From Anabaena sp051781005 (GTDB lineage Bacteria > Cyanobacteriota > Cyanobacteriia > Cyanobacteriales > Nostocaceae), in the NCBI RefSeq assembly GCF_051781005.1, contig NZ_JBPWOA010000019.1:186001-250000 (forward strand): a DNA stretch of 64,000 nucleotides, given 5' to 3'. Positions 8,997 to 18,395 of this stretch are shown piece after piece. The notes beneath the pieces were generated by a model. That model saw only the letters and a program-made list of their open reading frames with translations, was not told the DNA's origin and made no database searches. The position numbers were made by a program, and so were the translations under genes. Within the stretch, counting starts at the first letter, position 1. Every line of letters begins with the position of its first letter.

Positions 8997-9557
8997 ATGA
9001 ACCAGCAAATAACTGAAAGAGTGCGCTGGACAACAGCCGATTTAGAATTATTTCCTGATAACGGAAACCGCTATGAAATTATTGACGGAGAATTGTTTGT
9101 GACAAGAGCGCCTCACTGGAATCACCAGCAAACTTGTATTAGAATAGGTATGGTGTTGGAAACTTGGTCACAGGCTACCAAATTAGGACGTACCGCAGTT
9201 ACACCAGGAATAATTTTTGGTGATAATGATAATGTGATTCCTGATGTTGTCTGGGCTAGTAATGAACGACTTGCTGAACTATTAGATGAAGCGGGACATT
9301 TAACTGCTGCACCAGAATTGGTAATAGAGGTGCTATCTTCTGGTGTTGAAAATGAAAAGCGAGATAAAGAACTTAAACTTTACTCATCAAGAGGAGTAAG
9401 AGAATATTGGATTATAGATTGGCGTAAAGAACAAATAGAAGTATATCGACGTGAACAAGGAATTTTAAAGTTAGCTGCTACCTTGTTCAAAGATGATGAA
9501 TTGACATCACCTATTTTACCTGGTTTTTTTTGTAAAATTGCTTCCTTGTTCACCTAA
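8997..9557 (+). CDS. Uma2-family (DUF820) putative endonuclease
   Basis: 186 residues with the full canonical Uma2 core: RWTTADLELFPDNGNRYEIIDGELFVTRAPHWNHQ, then VIPDVVWAS, PELVIEVLSSGVENEKRDKELKLYSSRGVREYWIID. The acidic and lysine positions (D in IPDVVW, E-x-L in VIEVLS, and K after RDKE) match the PD-(D/E)XK-like active site proposed for the family. Unlike the copy at 5754 it has no coiled-coil tail. Substrate and role are unknown. It converges with the gene at 9562. Confidence 0.88.
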   Translation: MNQQITERVRWTTADLELFPDNGNRYEIIDGELFVTRAPHWNHQQTCIRIGMVLETWSQATKLGRTAVTPGIIFGDNDNVIPDVVWASNERLAELLDEAGHLTAAPELVIEVLSSGVENEKRDKELKLYSSRGVREYWIIDWRKEQIEVYRREQGILKLAATLFKDDELTSPILPGFFCKIASLFT

Positions 9558-9561
9558 AAAA

Positions 9562-9843
9562 TTAACCATGTTGCAAAAATTTAATCTTAGGTAACAAAGG
9601 ATCACTCACAATTCCTGTACCAGCAAAACCCCACCGTTTTACCAAACTTCCTACCTGTGTACCTGTAACTGATTCTACAGCTAAACGATTGGCTAAATCA
9701 GCTGCATGGGTGTTCAAATAACTCAGAGCATCAAAATCTTCTTTAAACAATAATAAATATCCTGATGTGTTATCATCAACACGCGCTGTGAGATATTTAC
9801 CATCTGTTCTTGAGCGAATAATATAATAAACTTCAGAAAGCAT
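9562..9843 (-). CDS. Conserved cyanobacterial hypothetical protein
   Basis: A 93-residue protein, MLSEVYYIIRSRTDGKYLTARVDDNTSGYLLLFKEDFDALSYLNTHAADLANRLAVESV. It has a compact alpha/beta composition, no signal peptide and no membrane segment. Similar short proteins occur in many filamentous cyanobacteria, but I know of no function. It lies 27 bp upstream of the stop of the permease gene on the same strand and could share its transcript. Confidence 0.65.
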   Translation of the reverse strand: MLSEVYYIIRSRTDGKYLTARVDDNTSGYLLLFKEDFDALSYLNTHAADLANRLAVESVTGTQVGSLVKRWGFAGTGIVSDPLLPKIKFLQHG

Positions 9844-9870
9844 AGTTTGTAATTCGTAATTGTTCCCGGA

Positions 9871-10917
9871 CTAATTCAAATCTTCTAATTTGATTCTTGG
9901 ATCTGCTGCTTTTAACATTAAGTCAGCAATTAAATTACCGATAATCAATAAGATTGCACTCATTACTAAGCTGGCCATTACTAAATATTGATCTTTTGCT
10001 AAAACAGCTTGTAAAGTCAACTTCCCTAAACCTGGCCAATTGAAGAAATTTTCTGTAATAAATGCACCACTTAATAAACCTGCTAATTCAAATCCTAATA
10101 AAGTAATTAAGGGGTTAATGGCATTCCGCAATGCATGAACATAAATAACGCGGTTTTCTGGTAGTCCTTTAGCGCGTGCTGTTTGAATATAGTCCTGACG
10201 TAATACATCCAATAGTTGACCACGCATGATGCGTTGTAACCCGGCAAAACTGGTGATACTTAGGGCAATTAACGGTAAAATCATATGCCAACCGATATCT
10301 ACTATTTTACCCAATCCTGTGAGTTCAGCGTGATCGATGCTGGTCATGTTACCCACTGGGAATAATGGGGTGGTTATTTGGGCGAAGAATAATAGAAATA
10401 AGGCAGTAATAAAACTAGGGAATCCTTGTCCAGCATAGCTTAAAACCTGCAAAATCTTGTCTGTGGGGCGATTTTGCTTAACAGCAGCAAGTGTACCCAA
10501 GGGAATAGCGATCGCCCAAGTTACAATTAAAGATGCGATCGCTAATAACAATGTCGCTGGTACTCTTTCCCATAACAACGACGATACAGAACGTTGGTAA
10601 ACAAAACTTGTCCCAAAATCACCCCTAGTAATAATTTGTTTCAACCAAAACACAAACTGTTCTGGCCAAGACTTGTCTAAGCCAAATTGTTGTCGTATTT
10701 CATCAATCCTTTCTGGTGAAATTTTTGGATTTTGTCTCAATGTATCCACGTAATCCCCCGGAGACAACTTCATGATAAAAAACGACAAAGCCGACGCTAA
10801 AAAAATCGTTAACAGCGCCTGCAATAATCTTTTGATTACATAAATAAAAGTCTCACTTGTCACTAGTCTCACTAGTGCATTACGAGTTGTCTCCAGGGAA
10901 ATTTTCGTAGATGTCAT
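9871..10917 (-). CDS. ABC transporter permease, DppB/OppB family
   Basis: About 348 residues with the typical peptide/nickel permease layout: an N-terminal membrane helix (LLQALLTIFLASALSFFIMKL), the periplasmic DPPB N-domain (PGDYVDTLRQNPKISPERI, QFGLDKSWPEQF), and five further membrane helices. The EAA loop reads DYIQTARAKGLPENRVIYVHALRNAINPLITL. I prefer the ATG at 10917 (MTSTKISLE); the longer frame to 10965 adds 16 atypical residues. No partner permease, ATPase or binding protein lies nearby, so it is an orphan subunit that must pair with genes elsewhere, as is common in cyanobacteria. Confidence 0.92.
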   Translation of the reverse strand: MTSTKISLETTRNALVRLVTSETFIYVIKRLLQALLTIFLASALSFFIMKLSPGDYVDTLRQNPKISPERIDEIRQQFGLDKSWPEQFVFWLKQIITRGDFGTSFVYQRSVSSLLWERVPATLLLAIASLIVTWAIAIPLGTLAAVKQNRPTDKILQVLSYAGQGFPSFITALFLLFFAQITTPLFPVGNMTSIDHAELTGLGKIVDIGWHMILPLIALSITSFAGLQRIMRGQLLDVLRQDYIQTARAKGLPENRVIYVHALRNAINPLITLLGFELAGLLSGAFITENFFNWPGLGKLTLQAVLAKDQYLVMASLVMSAILLIIGNLIADLMLKAADPRIKLEDLN

Positions 10918-11094
10918 AATTTGCCAGTAATCACTTATTGAAAACCAATGACTAATAATTAACAATCAGAATTCAGGAGTAAGAATTCAATTCCGAATTC
11001 TGTGCAAATGGTGGATGTAGCTTGCTTCTCCGCAGGAGTATAAACGGGTTTAATTCCCCCACTAACTTATTCTGACTCCTGACTCCTTCTAATT

Positions 11095-11613
11095 TCAATA
11101 TTCAACCAAGGAAATAATCGGTACATCAGGCAGATGTTTCCGCCCTTGCAAATCCCGTAGCTCGATAATAAACCCAAACCCCACAAGTTCGCAGCCAATC
11201 TTCTGTACCAACTTAGCCGTTGCACTTGCAGTTCCACCCGTAGCAATCAAATCGTCTACAATCAAAACCCTACTACCTGGTTGTAAAGCGTCCTGATGCA
11301 CTTCCAAGCTGTCTGTACCATACTCTAGTTCATAATCAATACTATGAACTGCCCCTGGTAACTTTCCTTTTTTGCGGACAGGAATAAAACCAGATCCTAA
11401 TTTATAAGCTAAAGGTGCGCCGAAAATGAACCCCCGCGACTCCATTCCCACAACACAATCAACCTGAAATTCAGATTCAATACATTTTTGTGTTAAAAAG
11501 TCAATAGTATAGCGTAAACCCTCTGGATCACGCAGTAAGGTGGTAATATCCCTAAATAAAATTCCTGGCTGAGGAAAATCTGGTATGTCACGAATCAGAG
11601 ACTTTAAATCCAT
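11095..11613 (-). CDS. apt: Adenine phosphoribosyltransferase
   Basis: 172 residues. It salvages adenine with PRPP to AMP. It starts MDLKSLIRDIPDFPQPGILFRDITTLL and contains VVGMESRGFIFGAPLAYKLG, the substrate-binding FIPVRKKGKLPG, and the PRPP motif VLIVDDLIATGGTASA. Length and motifs are canonical for a cytosolic dimeric enzyme. It is a single-gene unit, and no other purine gene adjoins it. Confidence 0.97.
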   Translation of the reverse strand: MDLKSLIRDIPDFPQPGILFRDITTLLRDPEGLRYTIDFLTQKCIESEFQVDCVVGMESRGFIFGAPLAYKLGSGFIPVRKKGKLPGAVHSIDYELEYGTDSLEVHQDALQPGSRVLIVDDLIATGGTASATAKLVQKIGCELVGFGFIIELRDLQGRKHLPDVPIISLVEY

Positions 11614-12096
11614 AAAACAGTGATTAGGTAGTTGGTAATGGGTAATTGGCTTCCGCCGTGAGCGTCAGCGGCTCGAGTGAGCCTTCCCTGCGGGACGCTA
11701 CGCGAATGCCGAACTCCGAACGGTAATGGGTAATTGGTTAAGAGTGTTTTCTAGCCTCTGCTTTCGAGTCCCCAGTGTCCAATCCCCGAATCCAGATACC
11801 TGAAAAATCGTACACTATAATGTCATACGCTGGGGATTGAGGCTTGGTTTCGTCACTTGTTGAGAATAACTTAAAATTTCATCCCAGCTGATGTATCTTG
11901 GCTACTAACCTTAAACAAGTAGGTGATCTAATGGTTTAAAACTTTCATGACAGTATAGGGAAATATTTGAGTAACGAAAGTAAGTATTGTATATATTGAG
12001 ATGCTCATGTCACCACCAGCCTAAGTGCTGGTTTGGCTATCTATCTTAAATTTTGTTTCACTCAGTTTGTTGGCAGCGCACAAGGTATTTTAGAGA
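11614..12096. other. Intergenic region between apt and the DUF3038 gene
   Basis: No gene is seen. The part next to apt (about 11630-11735) is repeat-derived, with GGTAATGGGTAATTGG-type short repeats flanking a GC-rich inverted segment (TGCGGGACGCTACGCGAAT). This kind of dispersed Nostoc repeat also occurs near 35860, 44330 and 50285. The part from about 11860 to 12090 is unique AT-rich sequence and probably holds the promoter of the downstream operon. Confidence 0.5.
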
Positions 12097-12744
12097 ATGA
12101 ATGTTTCCGCAAGTTTAACGCCGTTTGATAGTCCAATTCCTGAGGCAATGCCCATGATTTTGGATACTTTACCAGATCCAGCGATGCCTACGGCAAGCTT
12201 CGCTAACGCTGGACAGGGATGCCCTCGCAGAACTGCTTTGCAAATAGACCTCATGTTACTTGCTATTGAAGCCTTAGAGCTTGGCGGTTCTGAAGCTATC
12301 CTCGCTTTTGCCCAAGAGTTAGACCTGACAGGAATTATTAAAAATCGGGTAAACTTATGGCGAATGAGAGCTTCTAACCCCTTACGAAGAGCGCATATCC
12401 GCCGCCCTTTAAGTATCATAGAAGCGAAAGCTTTAGTAGTGATTGCTTGCTACATAGCCCGACGCTTAACAGTTGTCATCCGTCAGTTACTAATGATATA
12501 TCAGCAATTGTCTGAAAAACAGATTCCACTAGAACAAAATCTACGTCTAGCTAATTACCTAGAAAGGTTTAGAGCGCATTTTAAAAGCCGGATGAATTCC
12601 AGACGTTCTGTTTTATTAACCCTCAACTCTGATGAAAAATTAGATGAACTGGCTATAGATTTATTAGGAAAATTACTATTCTGCACCGGTACAGCTGGAA
12701 TGCAGCGTTTCTGGATTTCTCTTTTTGACGGTGAAGTAGAATGA
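12097..12744 (+). CDS. DUF3038 family protein
   Basis: 215 residues, a cyanobacteria-specific family of unknown function, recognised by GCPRRTALQIDLMLLAIEALELGGSEAI and RRPLSIIEAKALVVIACYIARRL. It is mostly helical. It overlaps the next gene by 4 nt (ATGA), so the two are translationally coupled, and DUF3038/DUF4335 neighbours recur in cyanobacteria. Near the N-terminus, residues from about 29 to 38 (MPTASFANAG) are encoded by a dispersed repeat inserted in frame (12181-12210). Confidence 0.88.
   Translation: MNVSASLTPFDSPIPEAMPMILDTLPDPAMPTASFANAGQGCPRRTALQIDLMLLAIEALELGGSEAILAFAQELDLTGIIKNRVNLWRMRASNPLRRAHIRRPLSIIEAKALVVIACYIARRLTVVIRQLLMIYQQLSEKQIPLEQNLRLANYLERFRAHFKSRMNSRRSVLLTLNSDEKLDELAIDLLGKLLFCTGTAGMQRFWISLFDGEVE
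12181..12210. repeat. Dispersed repeat inserted in frame in the DUF3038 gene
   Basis: The 30 bp beginning GCGATGCCTACGGCAAGC and ending TTCGCTAACGCT match a GC-rich dispersed repeat type familiar from Nostoc genomes. Its length is a multiple of three, so the reading frame is kept and about 10 residues are added. Confidence 0.65.
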
Positions 12745-14159
12745 ATATTCAACGTAAATACAGTTTACCTAATTGCACGCTGCTCTTAGAAGGGTTAAGT
12801 GATGTCACACTATCTGGTCACTTTCAAGAACTGCGCCCAGAGCTATCTATATTGGTCAATGCAGAATGCTATTTATCTAGTTATACTCAGCCCATAGCCG
12901 GAGGGCGGGAATTTTTTGAAAGCTTGGTGAGAGCAGTAAGTGCCTATGCTCAAGAATTCTTAAGTAATGTACCCAACCCCCAAGCACATAACCATGAATC
13001 AGAGTTAGTAGAGTTGCAAAAAATTGATAGCAATCGACACAAGTTGATTGTGCATTCAGAAATTGCTGCCGAAGGTTTTGAGTCTAAATCAAATGATCTT
13101 AAACAGCCATTGATTCAAGTTGATTTGAATACTGTGCAGTTGTTTGATTTAGTTGAAGCGGTAGATCAGTTTTTTGCTGACACCCAAACGTTGCCCGAAT
13201 TATCACTGGAACTACAACCTGTCACCAGACGTTATGGTGGTGCTAGTCAAGCGGTATTAAAACAAGCAGTACCAGCGACAGTAGGATTATCAACTTTAGC
13301 CGTAGCTGCGATCGCTTTTAGCTTAATTCCTCCTCCCCAAGTACGTCCACCAGAACCAAAGCCAGAGGAACAGTCTAGTACCACAACACCCACAGCTTCA
13401 CCTACAACCACAGCCTCGAACACACCAACTACAACACCAACAGCCTCAGCCTCACCGACAGCAGTTATTAAAGATTTAGAAGCACTTCTAAATTCAGTTC
13501 CAGAGATTACAGATCCATCCCAGCTACGCGCATTGAATCGCCAAGTTTATAACCAAATTCACCCAGCTTGGAATAATCGTTCTGAATTGACAGAGAATTT
13601 AATCTATCGTTTGGGTGTAGCTGCTGATGGCAGTATCGTCGGTTATAAAGCTGTAAACAAAGGGTCAAATGAAGCAGTAGACAAAACCCCACTACCAAAT
13701 CTACTATACAATCCTGCTAACCGTAATATTGCTAACGAACGCATCGCCCAATTCCGAGTAGTCTTTACTAAACAAGGCATCTTAGAAGTCAGTCCTTGGT
13801 TGGGATATGCTAGAAAACCAGAGGTAATCGGCGAAAAAATCAATGACACTAATACAGTCAAAGATTTAAACCAAAAGCTTTATAATACAATTCGCCAAAA
13901 TTGGAGCGTTACACCTACGTTTAACAAAGATTTGAAATATCGGGTAGCGGTAAACAAAATTGGTGTAATTGCTGATTATGAACCACTCAACCAAGTAGCC
14001 TTTGACTTTTTTCGAGAAACACCCTTACCACAGATGTTCCAATCCGTATATGGATCAAATGCTGCCGCTCCTAATAACAAAGAAGCCCTAGCTCACTTCC
14101 AAGTAGTATTCAAATCTAACGGTACATTGGAAGTTAATCCTTGGCAAGGATACAGATAA
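12741..14159 (+). CDS. DUF4335 family membrane-anchored protein
   Basis: 472 residues. The N-terminal domain (MNIQRKYSLPNCTLLLEGLSD) is the DUF4335 core. A single hydrophobic segment (about 182-196, VGLSTLAVAAIAFSLIPPP) is followed by a Pro/Thr/Ser-rich linker with TTTPTASPT-like repeats. Then come two copies of a roughly 90-residue C-terminal module: each has a LNRQVYNQIHPAWN- or LNQKLYNTIRQNWS-like helix and ends in LEVSPWLGY or LEVNPWQGY. Function is unknown. It is coupled to DUF3038 by overlapping stop and start codons, suggesting a complex at the membrane. Confidence 0.87.
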   Translation: MNIQRKYSLPNCTLLLEGLSDVTLSGHFQELRPELSILVNAECYLSSYTQPIAGGREFFESLVRAVSAYAQEFLSNVPNPQAHNHESELVELQKIDSNRHKLIVHSEIAAEGFESKSNDLKQPLIQVDLNTVQLFDLVEAVDQFFADTQTLPELSLELQPVTRRYGGASQAVLKQAVPATVGLSTLAVAAIAFSLIPPPQVRPPEPKPEEQSSTTTPTASPTTTASNTPTTTPTASASPTAVIKDLEALLNSVPEITDPSQLRALNRQVYNQIHPAWNNRSELTENLIYRLGVAADGSIVGYKAVNKGSNEAVDKTPLPNLLYNPANRNIANERIAQFRVVFTKQGILEVSPWLGYARKPEVIGEKINDTNTVKDLNQKLYNTIRQNWSVTPTFNKDLKYRVAVNKIGVIADYEPLNQVAFDFFRETPLPQMFQSVYGSNAAAPNNKEALAHFQVVFKSNGTLEVNPWQGYR

Positions 14160-14202
14160 TAATTCGTAATTACTAATTCGTAATTCGTAATTGAAAGATT
14201 AA

Positions 14203-14419
14203 TTAGGGCTTGCTGAATAAACATGAAAAGATTACAGGTAAAGGGTTTGAGTCGTTTTTAGGTAAAAAAGTGCAAGCTTTTAAGAGGTGTAAACTTAAAA
14301 ACCTTGCATTTAATTCCTACGCAAAGGAAAAATCGTTCCCATCTAACTCTTGAAACTGTTAAGAGTTCCCTATTCCCTGTTCCCTGTCTCCACGAAAAGA
14401 CTTTTTCAGCAACCCCTAA
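14203..14419. mobile_element. MITE-like element with TTAGGG(C)TTGCTGAA termini
   Basis: The left end TTAGGGCTTGCTGAA (14203-14217) is matched by an inverted right end TTCAGCAACCCCTAA (about 14405-14419). The 217-bp interior has no gene. AATTCGTAATT short repeats flank both sides. Similar left ends occur at 20654 (TTAGGGCTTGCTG) and, diverged, near 44306, so a transposase acting on these ends probably exists elsewhere in the genome. Confidence 0.7.
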
Positions 14420-14448
14420 TTACGAATTATCAATTACTAATTACGAAT

Positions 14449-16719
14449 TTATTTTGTGATTCTCCCCATATAATTTCCCCATAACTGAGCGGCTTGAGCG
14501 CTGCTACCAGATGTGGGGGAATTATTGTCATTACCTAACCAAATACCAGTTACAAGTTGCCGACTAGGAATAAAACCAATAAACCACAAGTCTACGTTTT
14601 TATCAGTTGTACCAGTTTTACCGCCTTCACCCAGTCCCAGGGAAGCACTGCGGCCAGTACCCCTAGTGATGACACCACGCATTAATCTCACCATCTCATC
14701 AGCAACTCCTGGCTTCAGCACTCGCCTGTTGCCATCTGGATCTTGGTCGAAGGAATAGATAACACGACAGGTTTTTAAATCCTGACGATCTTCACAATCG
14801 CTACTGTCTAAAATCCTACTAATGGCATGAGGAGGATTCCACACACCACGATTGCTAATAGCACCAAAAGCACCAGTCATTTCTAAAACATTGACGACAC
14901 TTTGACCTAGAACTAAACCAGGAACTGGATCAAGTGACGATTGTACCCCTAGACGCTTGGCCATATCCACTACTTTATTTAATCCAACTTCTCTGGCAAC
15001 CCTTAAAGCAATGGGGTTTTCAGAGAGAGCCAAACCGGTAGCTATATCTAAACTACCACCACCACCAGACCGGCATGGCCTGTAGGTAAAACCTTGCCAA
15101 GGAAAAGAAGCGCAAGAATAACTTCTGGATGATGATATTCCTTGTTCAAGTGCAGCAGTGTAAGCAAAAATCTTGAAAGTGGAACCAGGTTGTCTTTTAG
15201 CTTGAGTAGCACGATTAAACTGACTTGTTCTGTAATCAACTCCCCCTACCATTGCCAAGATACTGCCACTTCTGGAGTCCAGAGTTACCATACCTCCTTG
15301 TGAAAACCGAAAGCTTGAACCTGCGTTACTAACTGAATTTCGTAGTGCTGATTCTGCCTGGGCTTGAATTGCTGGATCTAACTGGGTTTCGATGATATAG
15401 TTGCCCTCTCTTGCGGCTCCTTCCCCTAAAATTGATTCCAGTTCTTGAAAGACGTAATTGTAAAAGTAAGGGGCAATTGTCTGAGCTTGCCTTTCGCAAA
15501 CTTTGGGACTAACTTGGACGGTAGATCGTCTGGCGCGATTGGCTTCTTCTGGGCTAATTTTGCCCATTTCCAGCATTCGTTTAATCACGCGGTTGCGGTA
15601 ATCAGCTGCGCCTAGCTTCTTTGGTCCATCTCCACAAAAATCGAAGGCGTTGGGAGCAGGTAAGATGCCTACCAGGGTTGCTGCTTCTGAAAGAGTTAAT
15701 TCTTTAGCTGACTTCTCAAAGTAATATTTAGAAGCATCCTCAAAGCCGGATGTATCCCCCCCCAAAAATACCCGATTTAAGTAAGTGAGTAAGATTTCAT
15801 CTTTGCTGTAAAAGGTTTCTAGCTTCAGCGAGACAATTGCTTCCCTCACTTTACGCCCCAAAGAATCTTGTCTACCTACATAATCGCGGAATAAACTGCG
15901 GGCAGTTTGCTGGGTAACAGTACTAGCGCCTTGTTGGACATCTCCTGAGCGGCTATTGATGAGTACGGCTCGCAAAACTCCTAAAGGGTCAACCCCAAAG
16001 TGCCAATAATAACGACTATCTTCGGAAGCTACGACAGCGGCAGGTAAATAAGGGCCAAACTCTGATAACTGTTTCAGGTCTACGTGAGCAATATTCCGAG
16101 GCTCTCGGAGTGGTGTAGAGCCATCACGGGCATAAACAATTACAGGGGCTTGTGTCGCTGTCGGTAGGGGTTTGACAGTAAATTTAGTCCATTCAACACC
16201 AATTCCTAGCGCCAATAAAGCGCTGACACTGCCAACACCATAAAACCCCCAAGTCGCTGCTTTGATATACCAGGCTGGAGGATCGACGTATTGTAATCGG
16301 ACTGAGGCTGCCAGTTCTGGTGGACCCAGGGTAAAAACATCACCATGACGCAGTTCGAGAGAAGTGACTCGTCGCTTGCCAAGATAAATGCCATTGGTGG
16401 AATTTTCGTCTTTGATGGTGAAAATTGGAGTTCGTTGGCTGGAATCGCGGGATAGGGACAGGTGAATTTGACTAACTACTGGGTTGCGGACAACTATATC
16501 GGAGGATTTGGAGCTACGACCGAGAATATAGCGATCGCCTAATAAGGGGTATATTTCCGCTTTATCCGCTCCCGCATCCTGCACCCAGAGTTCCGGTACT
16601 TTGGCATTAGGCTTGAGCGCCAGTTTGGAAAAATCAACCCTAGCTTGAATAGTATTTACTGCTTGAGTCAGTTGACCAAGTAAAGTTTGTGGCTTTTGAG
16701 GAGGCTGCGGGAAACTCAT
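14449..16719 (-). CDS. Class A penicillin-binding protein with an N-terminal FHA domain
   Basis: 756 residues. The cytoplasmic FHA domain comes first (about residues 60-140: YILGRSSKSSDIVV, VSQIHLSL, DENSTNGIYLGKRRV), a phosphothreonine-binding module. A membrane helix follows (about 155-178). The glycosyltransferase 51 domain has the catalytic glutamate in VVASEDSRYYWHFGVDPLG and QGASTVTQQTARSLFRD. The transpeptidase domain has SxxK in PGSTFKIFAY, SxN in LSENPIAL and KTG in GGKTGTTDKN. It polymerises and cross-links peptidoglycan. The FHA fusion suggests control by Ser/Thr kinases, two of which are encoded in this window. All catalytic motifs are intact. Confidence 0.95.
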   Translation of the reverse strand: MSFPQPPQKPQTLLGQLTQAVNTIQARVDFSKLALKPNAKVPELWVQDAGADKAEIYPLLGDRYILGRSSKSSDIVVRNPVVSQIHLSLSRDSSQRTPIFTIKDENSTNGIYLGKRRVTSLELRHGDVFTLGPPELAASVRLQYVDPPAWYIKAATWGFYGVGSVSALLALGIGVEWTKFTVKPLPTATQAPVIVYARDGSTPLREPRNIAHVDLKQLSEFGPYLPAAVVASEDSRYYWHFGVDPLGVLRAVLINSRSGDVQQGASTVTQQTARSLFRDYVGRQDSLGRKVREAIVSLKLETFYSKDEILLTYLNRVFLGGDTSGFEDASKYYFEKSAKELTLSEAATLVGILPAPNAFDFCGDGPKKLGAADYRNRVIKRMLEMGKISPEEANRARRSTVQVSPKVCERQAQTIAPYFYNYVFQELESILGEGAAREGNYIIETQLDPAIQAQAESALRNSVSNAGSSFRFSQGGMVTLDSRSGSILAMVGGVDYRTSQFNRATQAKRQPGSTFKIFAYTAALEQGISSSRSYSCASFPWQGFTYRPCRSGGGGSLDIATGLALSENPIALRVAREVGLNKVVDMAKRLGVQSSLDPVPGLVLGQSVVNVLEMTGAFGAISNRGVWNPPHAISRILDSSDCEDRQDLKTCRVIYSFDQDPDGNRRVLKPGVADEMVRLMRGVITRGTGRSASLGLGEGGKTGTTDKNVDLWFIGFIPSRQLVTGIWLGNDNNSPTSGSSAQAAQLWGNYMGRITK

Positions 16720-17162
16720 CGGCTATATCACATCACATCTATATAGTGAAGACAAAATCGTAGGGATCGCAATTTTAATGCTAGTCTGACACCATTTTAC
16801 TCACAAGCCAAAAATAAATTGATCGTACTGAATTTTTTATGTGGCTGATTATACAAACGGCTATCTAGCTGGCAAAATTAACTGGTGATTTTTTGCACTA
16901 GTCTATATATATATATATTCTTGCTACTCCAATCAAATGCTTATTTTATCTGAAAAAGCTAGTCGCATACATTCAACTACTATATTTATTTTTGTATTGC
17001 TAAAAACTACTATGAAATTAACAAAAGTTTTAAATGTTACCTCTACTCAAGATATGTACCATTTTTCCCAAAATTTTACATCTTCATTTAGGCAGATTTT
17101 GTCCAATAAATTGTCTGATTTAATTAGCGAAGTGTTCCGTTGACCTTGAGGTTAATTTCAGA
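16720..17162. other. Divergent intergenic region upstream of the PBP gene
   Basis: No convincing gene is seen. A 68-codon frame at 16937-17143 has no family resemblance and was not called. The region is AT-rich with a TA dinucleotide run at about 16902-16918 and must contain the promoters of the PBP gene and of the secreted protein at 17163. Confidence 0.45.
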
Positions 17163-17639
17163 ATGAAGGGAAAATCTCTGACCTTAATTGGTACAGCCAT
17201 AACTTTGGCATTTACCAGTAATGTTGCTATGGCTGAATCCAGTAAATCCCTGTTCACCGAATCGAGTAACTCATCTATTAGTTCGCCAACGGAAATTAAA
17301 ATGTCACCAGAAGGGATGAAAATTCTCTGTGAATATTTCCCTCTGAATTCCCGTTGTCCAGGTGGTATACCGCTTAATGCCAATGTCCCTTCTTTTGTTC
17401 CAGCAGTAGAAACTAGTCCTGGTGAAAACAACGTTAATCCTGGTACAAATATAGTACCAGAAACACAAATTTCCCCAGAGTCTGATAATTCTAGTCAATC
17501 AACTCCCGCACCAGAAAGCCCTTCTTCACTTGAATTTGGTAATTCAGGTAGCAGTAGTGAACAAAAGGGAGGTGTCTCTAACCAAGCCCCCGCAACTATT
17601 GTGCCACAAACTCCTGCATCTGATATTCGCACTCCTTAA
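17163..17639 (+). CDS. Secreted low-complexity protein
   Basis: 158 residues with a clear Sec signal peptide (MKGKSLTLIGTAITLAFTSNVAMA, cleavage after AMA). The mature part has one small cysteine-bearing segment (MKILCEYFPLNSRCPGG) and then a long Ser/Pro/Glu/Asn-rich disordered tail. The two cysteines could form a disulfide. I recognise no domain; a periplasmic or cell-surface location is inferred only from the signal. Confidence 0.65.
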   Translation: MKGKSLTLIGTAITLAFTSNVAMAESSKSLFTESSNSSISSPTEIKMSPEGMKILCEYFPLNSRCPGGIPLNANVPSFVPAVETSPGENNVNPGTNIVPETQISPESDNSSQSTPAPESPSSLEFGNSGSSSEQKGGVSNQAPATIVPQTPASDIRTP

Positions 17640-17864
17640 TGAACAAGTCTCGCTACGTTCATTTGTTCAACTAAGGGATTGTTAACACACTTGTATTAAA
17701 AAATAATCTCTATCACTAAATCAGCGGATTTTTGACATTCAAAAATTCAATGGGATTAGCGATAGAGATTTAAATTGTTGAGCTTGTTAGCAGTGGGATA
17801 TCAAACTTTTAAAACAGTTTAATCAACTTGAGGATGTTTGATTTGAGAGTAGTTTATGTTAAGT

Positions 17865-18335
17865 TCATCTCCGATGAGAAGTTGGTGTTTGTGGCAACGA
17901 GGCAATTAACAAACAAACAATACCAATACTAATAAAAGAATCTGCCATATTAAATACAGCAAAGTTAATTAGGCGAAAGTCAAGAAAATCAACTACGTAG
18001 CCTAAGAAAAATCTATCAATACCATTACCCATCGCTCCACCTAAAATCAAACCATAACCCAACTGCTCCCAAAGAGTTAAGACTGGGCCTAGCGATGCGA
18101 TCGCTATCAATACTAAACTTACTCCTAAGGATAGCCAGCGCAACCACTCTACTCTTCCACTTAACAGACTAAAAGCTGCACCAGTGTTTGTAACATAAGT
18201 AAAGTGAAATATCCCTGGCAGTAATGGTAGTGTTTGTCCTAAAGCAAAGTTTCTCACTACCCAATATTTTGTTAGTTGGTCTAGAAAAAAAGCGAACAAG
18301 GCAGAAATCCAAAAGAGGCGATTTTTTAAACGCAT
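17865..18335 (-). CDS. lspA: Lipoprotein signal peptidase (SPase II)
   Basis: 156 residues, four membrane helices. Family motifs are in order: FLDQLTKYWV, VTNTGAAFSLL, the catalytic aspartate blocks GGAMGNGIDRFFLGYVVDFLDF and FNMADSFISIG. It removes signal peptides from lipoproteins such as the PstS encoded nearby. It lies 60 bp downstream of bioY on the same strand, and the gap is largely heptamer repeats. Confidence 0.96.
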   Translation of the reverse strand: MRLKNRLFWISALFAFFLDQLTKYWVVRNFALGQTLPLLPGIFHFTYVTNTGAAFSLLSGRVEWLRWLSLGVSLVLIAIASLGPVLTLWEQLGYGLILGGAMGNGIDRFFLGYVVDFLDFRLINFAVFNMADSFISIGIVCLLIASLPQTPTSHRR

Positions 18336-18344
18336 GGTAAATTA

Positions 18345-18377
18345 GTCATTAGTCATTAGTCATTAGTCATTGGTCAT
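18345..18377. repeat. Heptanucleotide tandem repeat (AGTCATT)
   Basis: More than four tandem copies of TAGTCAT, the last one GGTCATT, fill the gap between bioY and lspA. This is a typical short tandem repeat of heterocystous cyanobacteria. Other arrays in the window are AATTCGT at 14161-14191, 44470-44502 and 48806-48835, and CAGTTAT at 44067-44091. Confidence 0.8.
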
Positions 18378-18395
18378 TTGACAGACCACTAGTGA

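Noticed and set aside
16937..17143. 68-codon open frame
   Set aside because: No motif or signal sequence and poor codon texture; it lies in an AT-rich promoter region.
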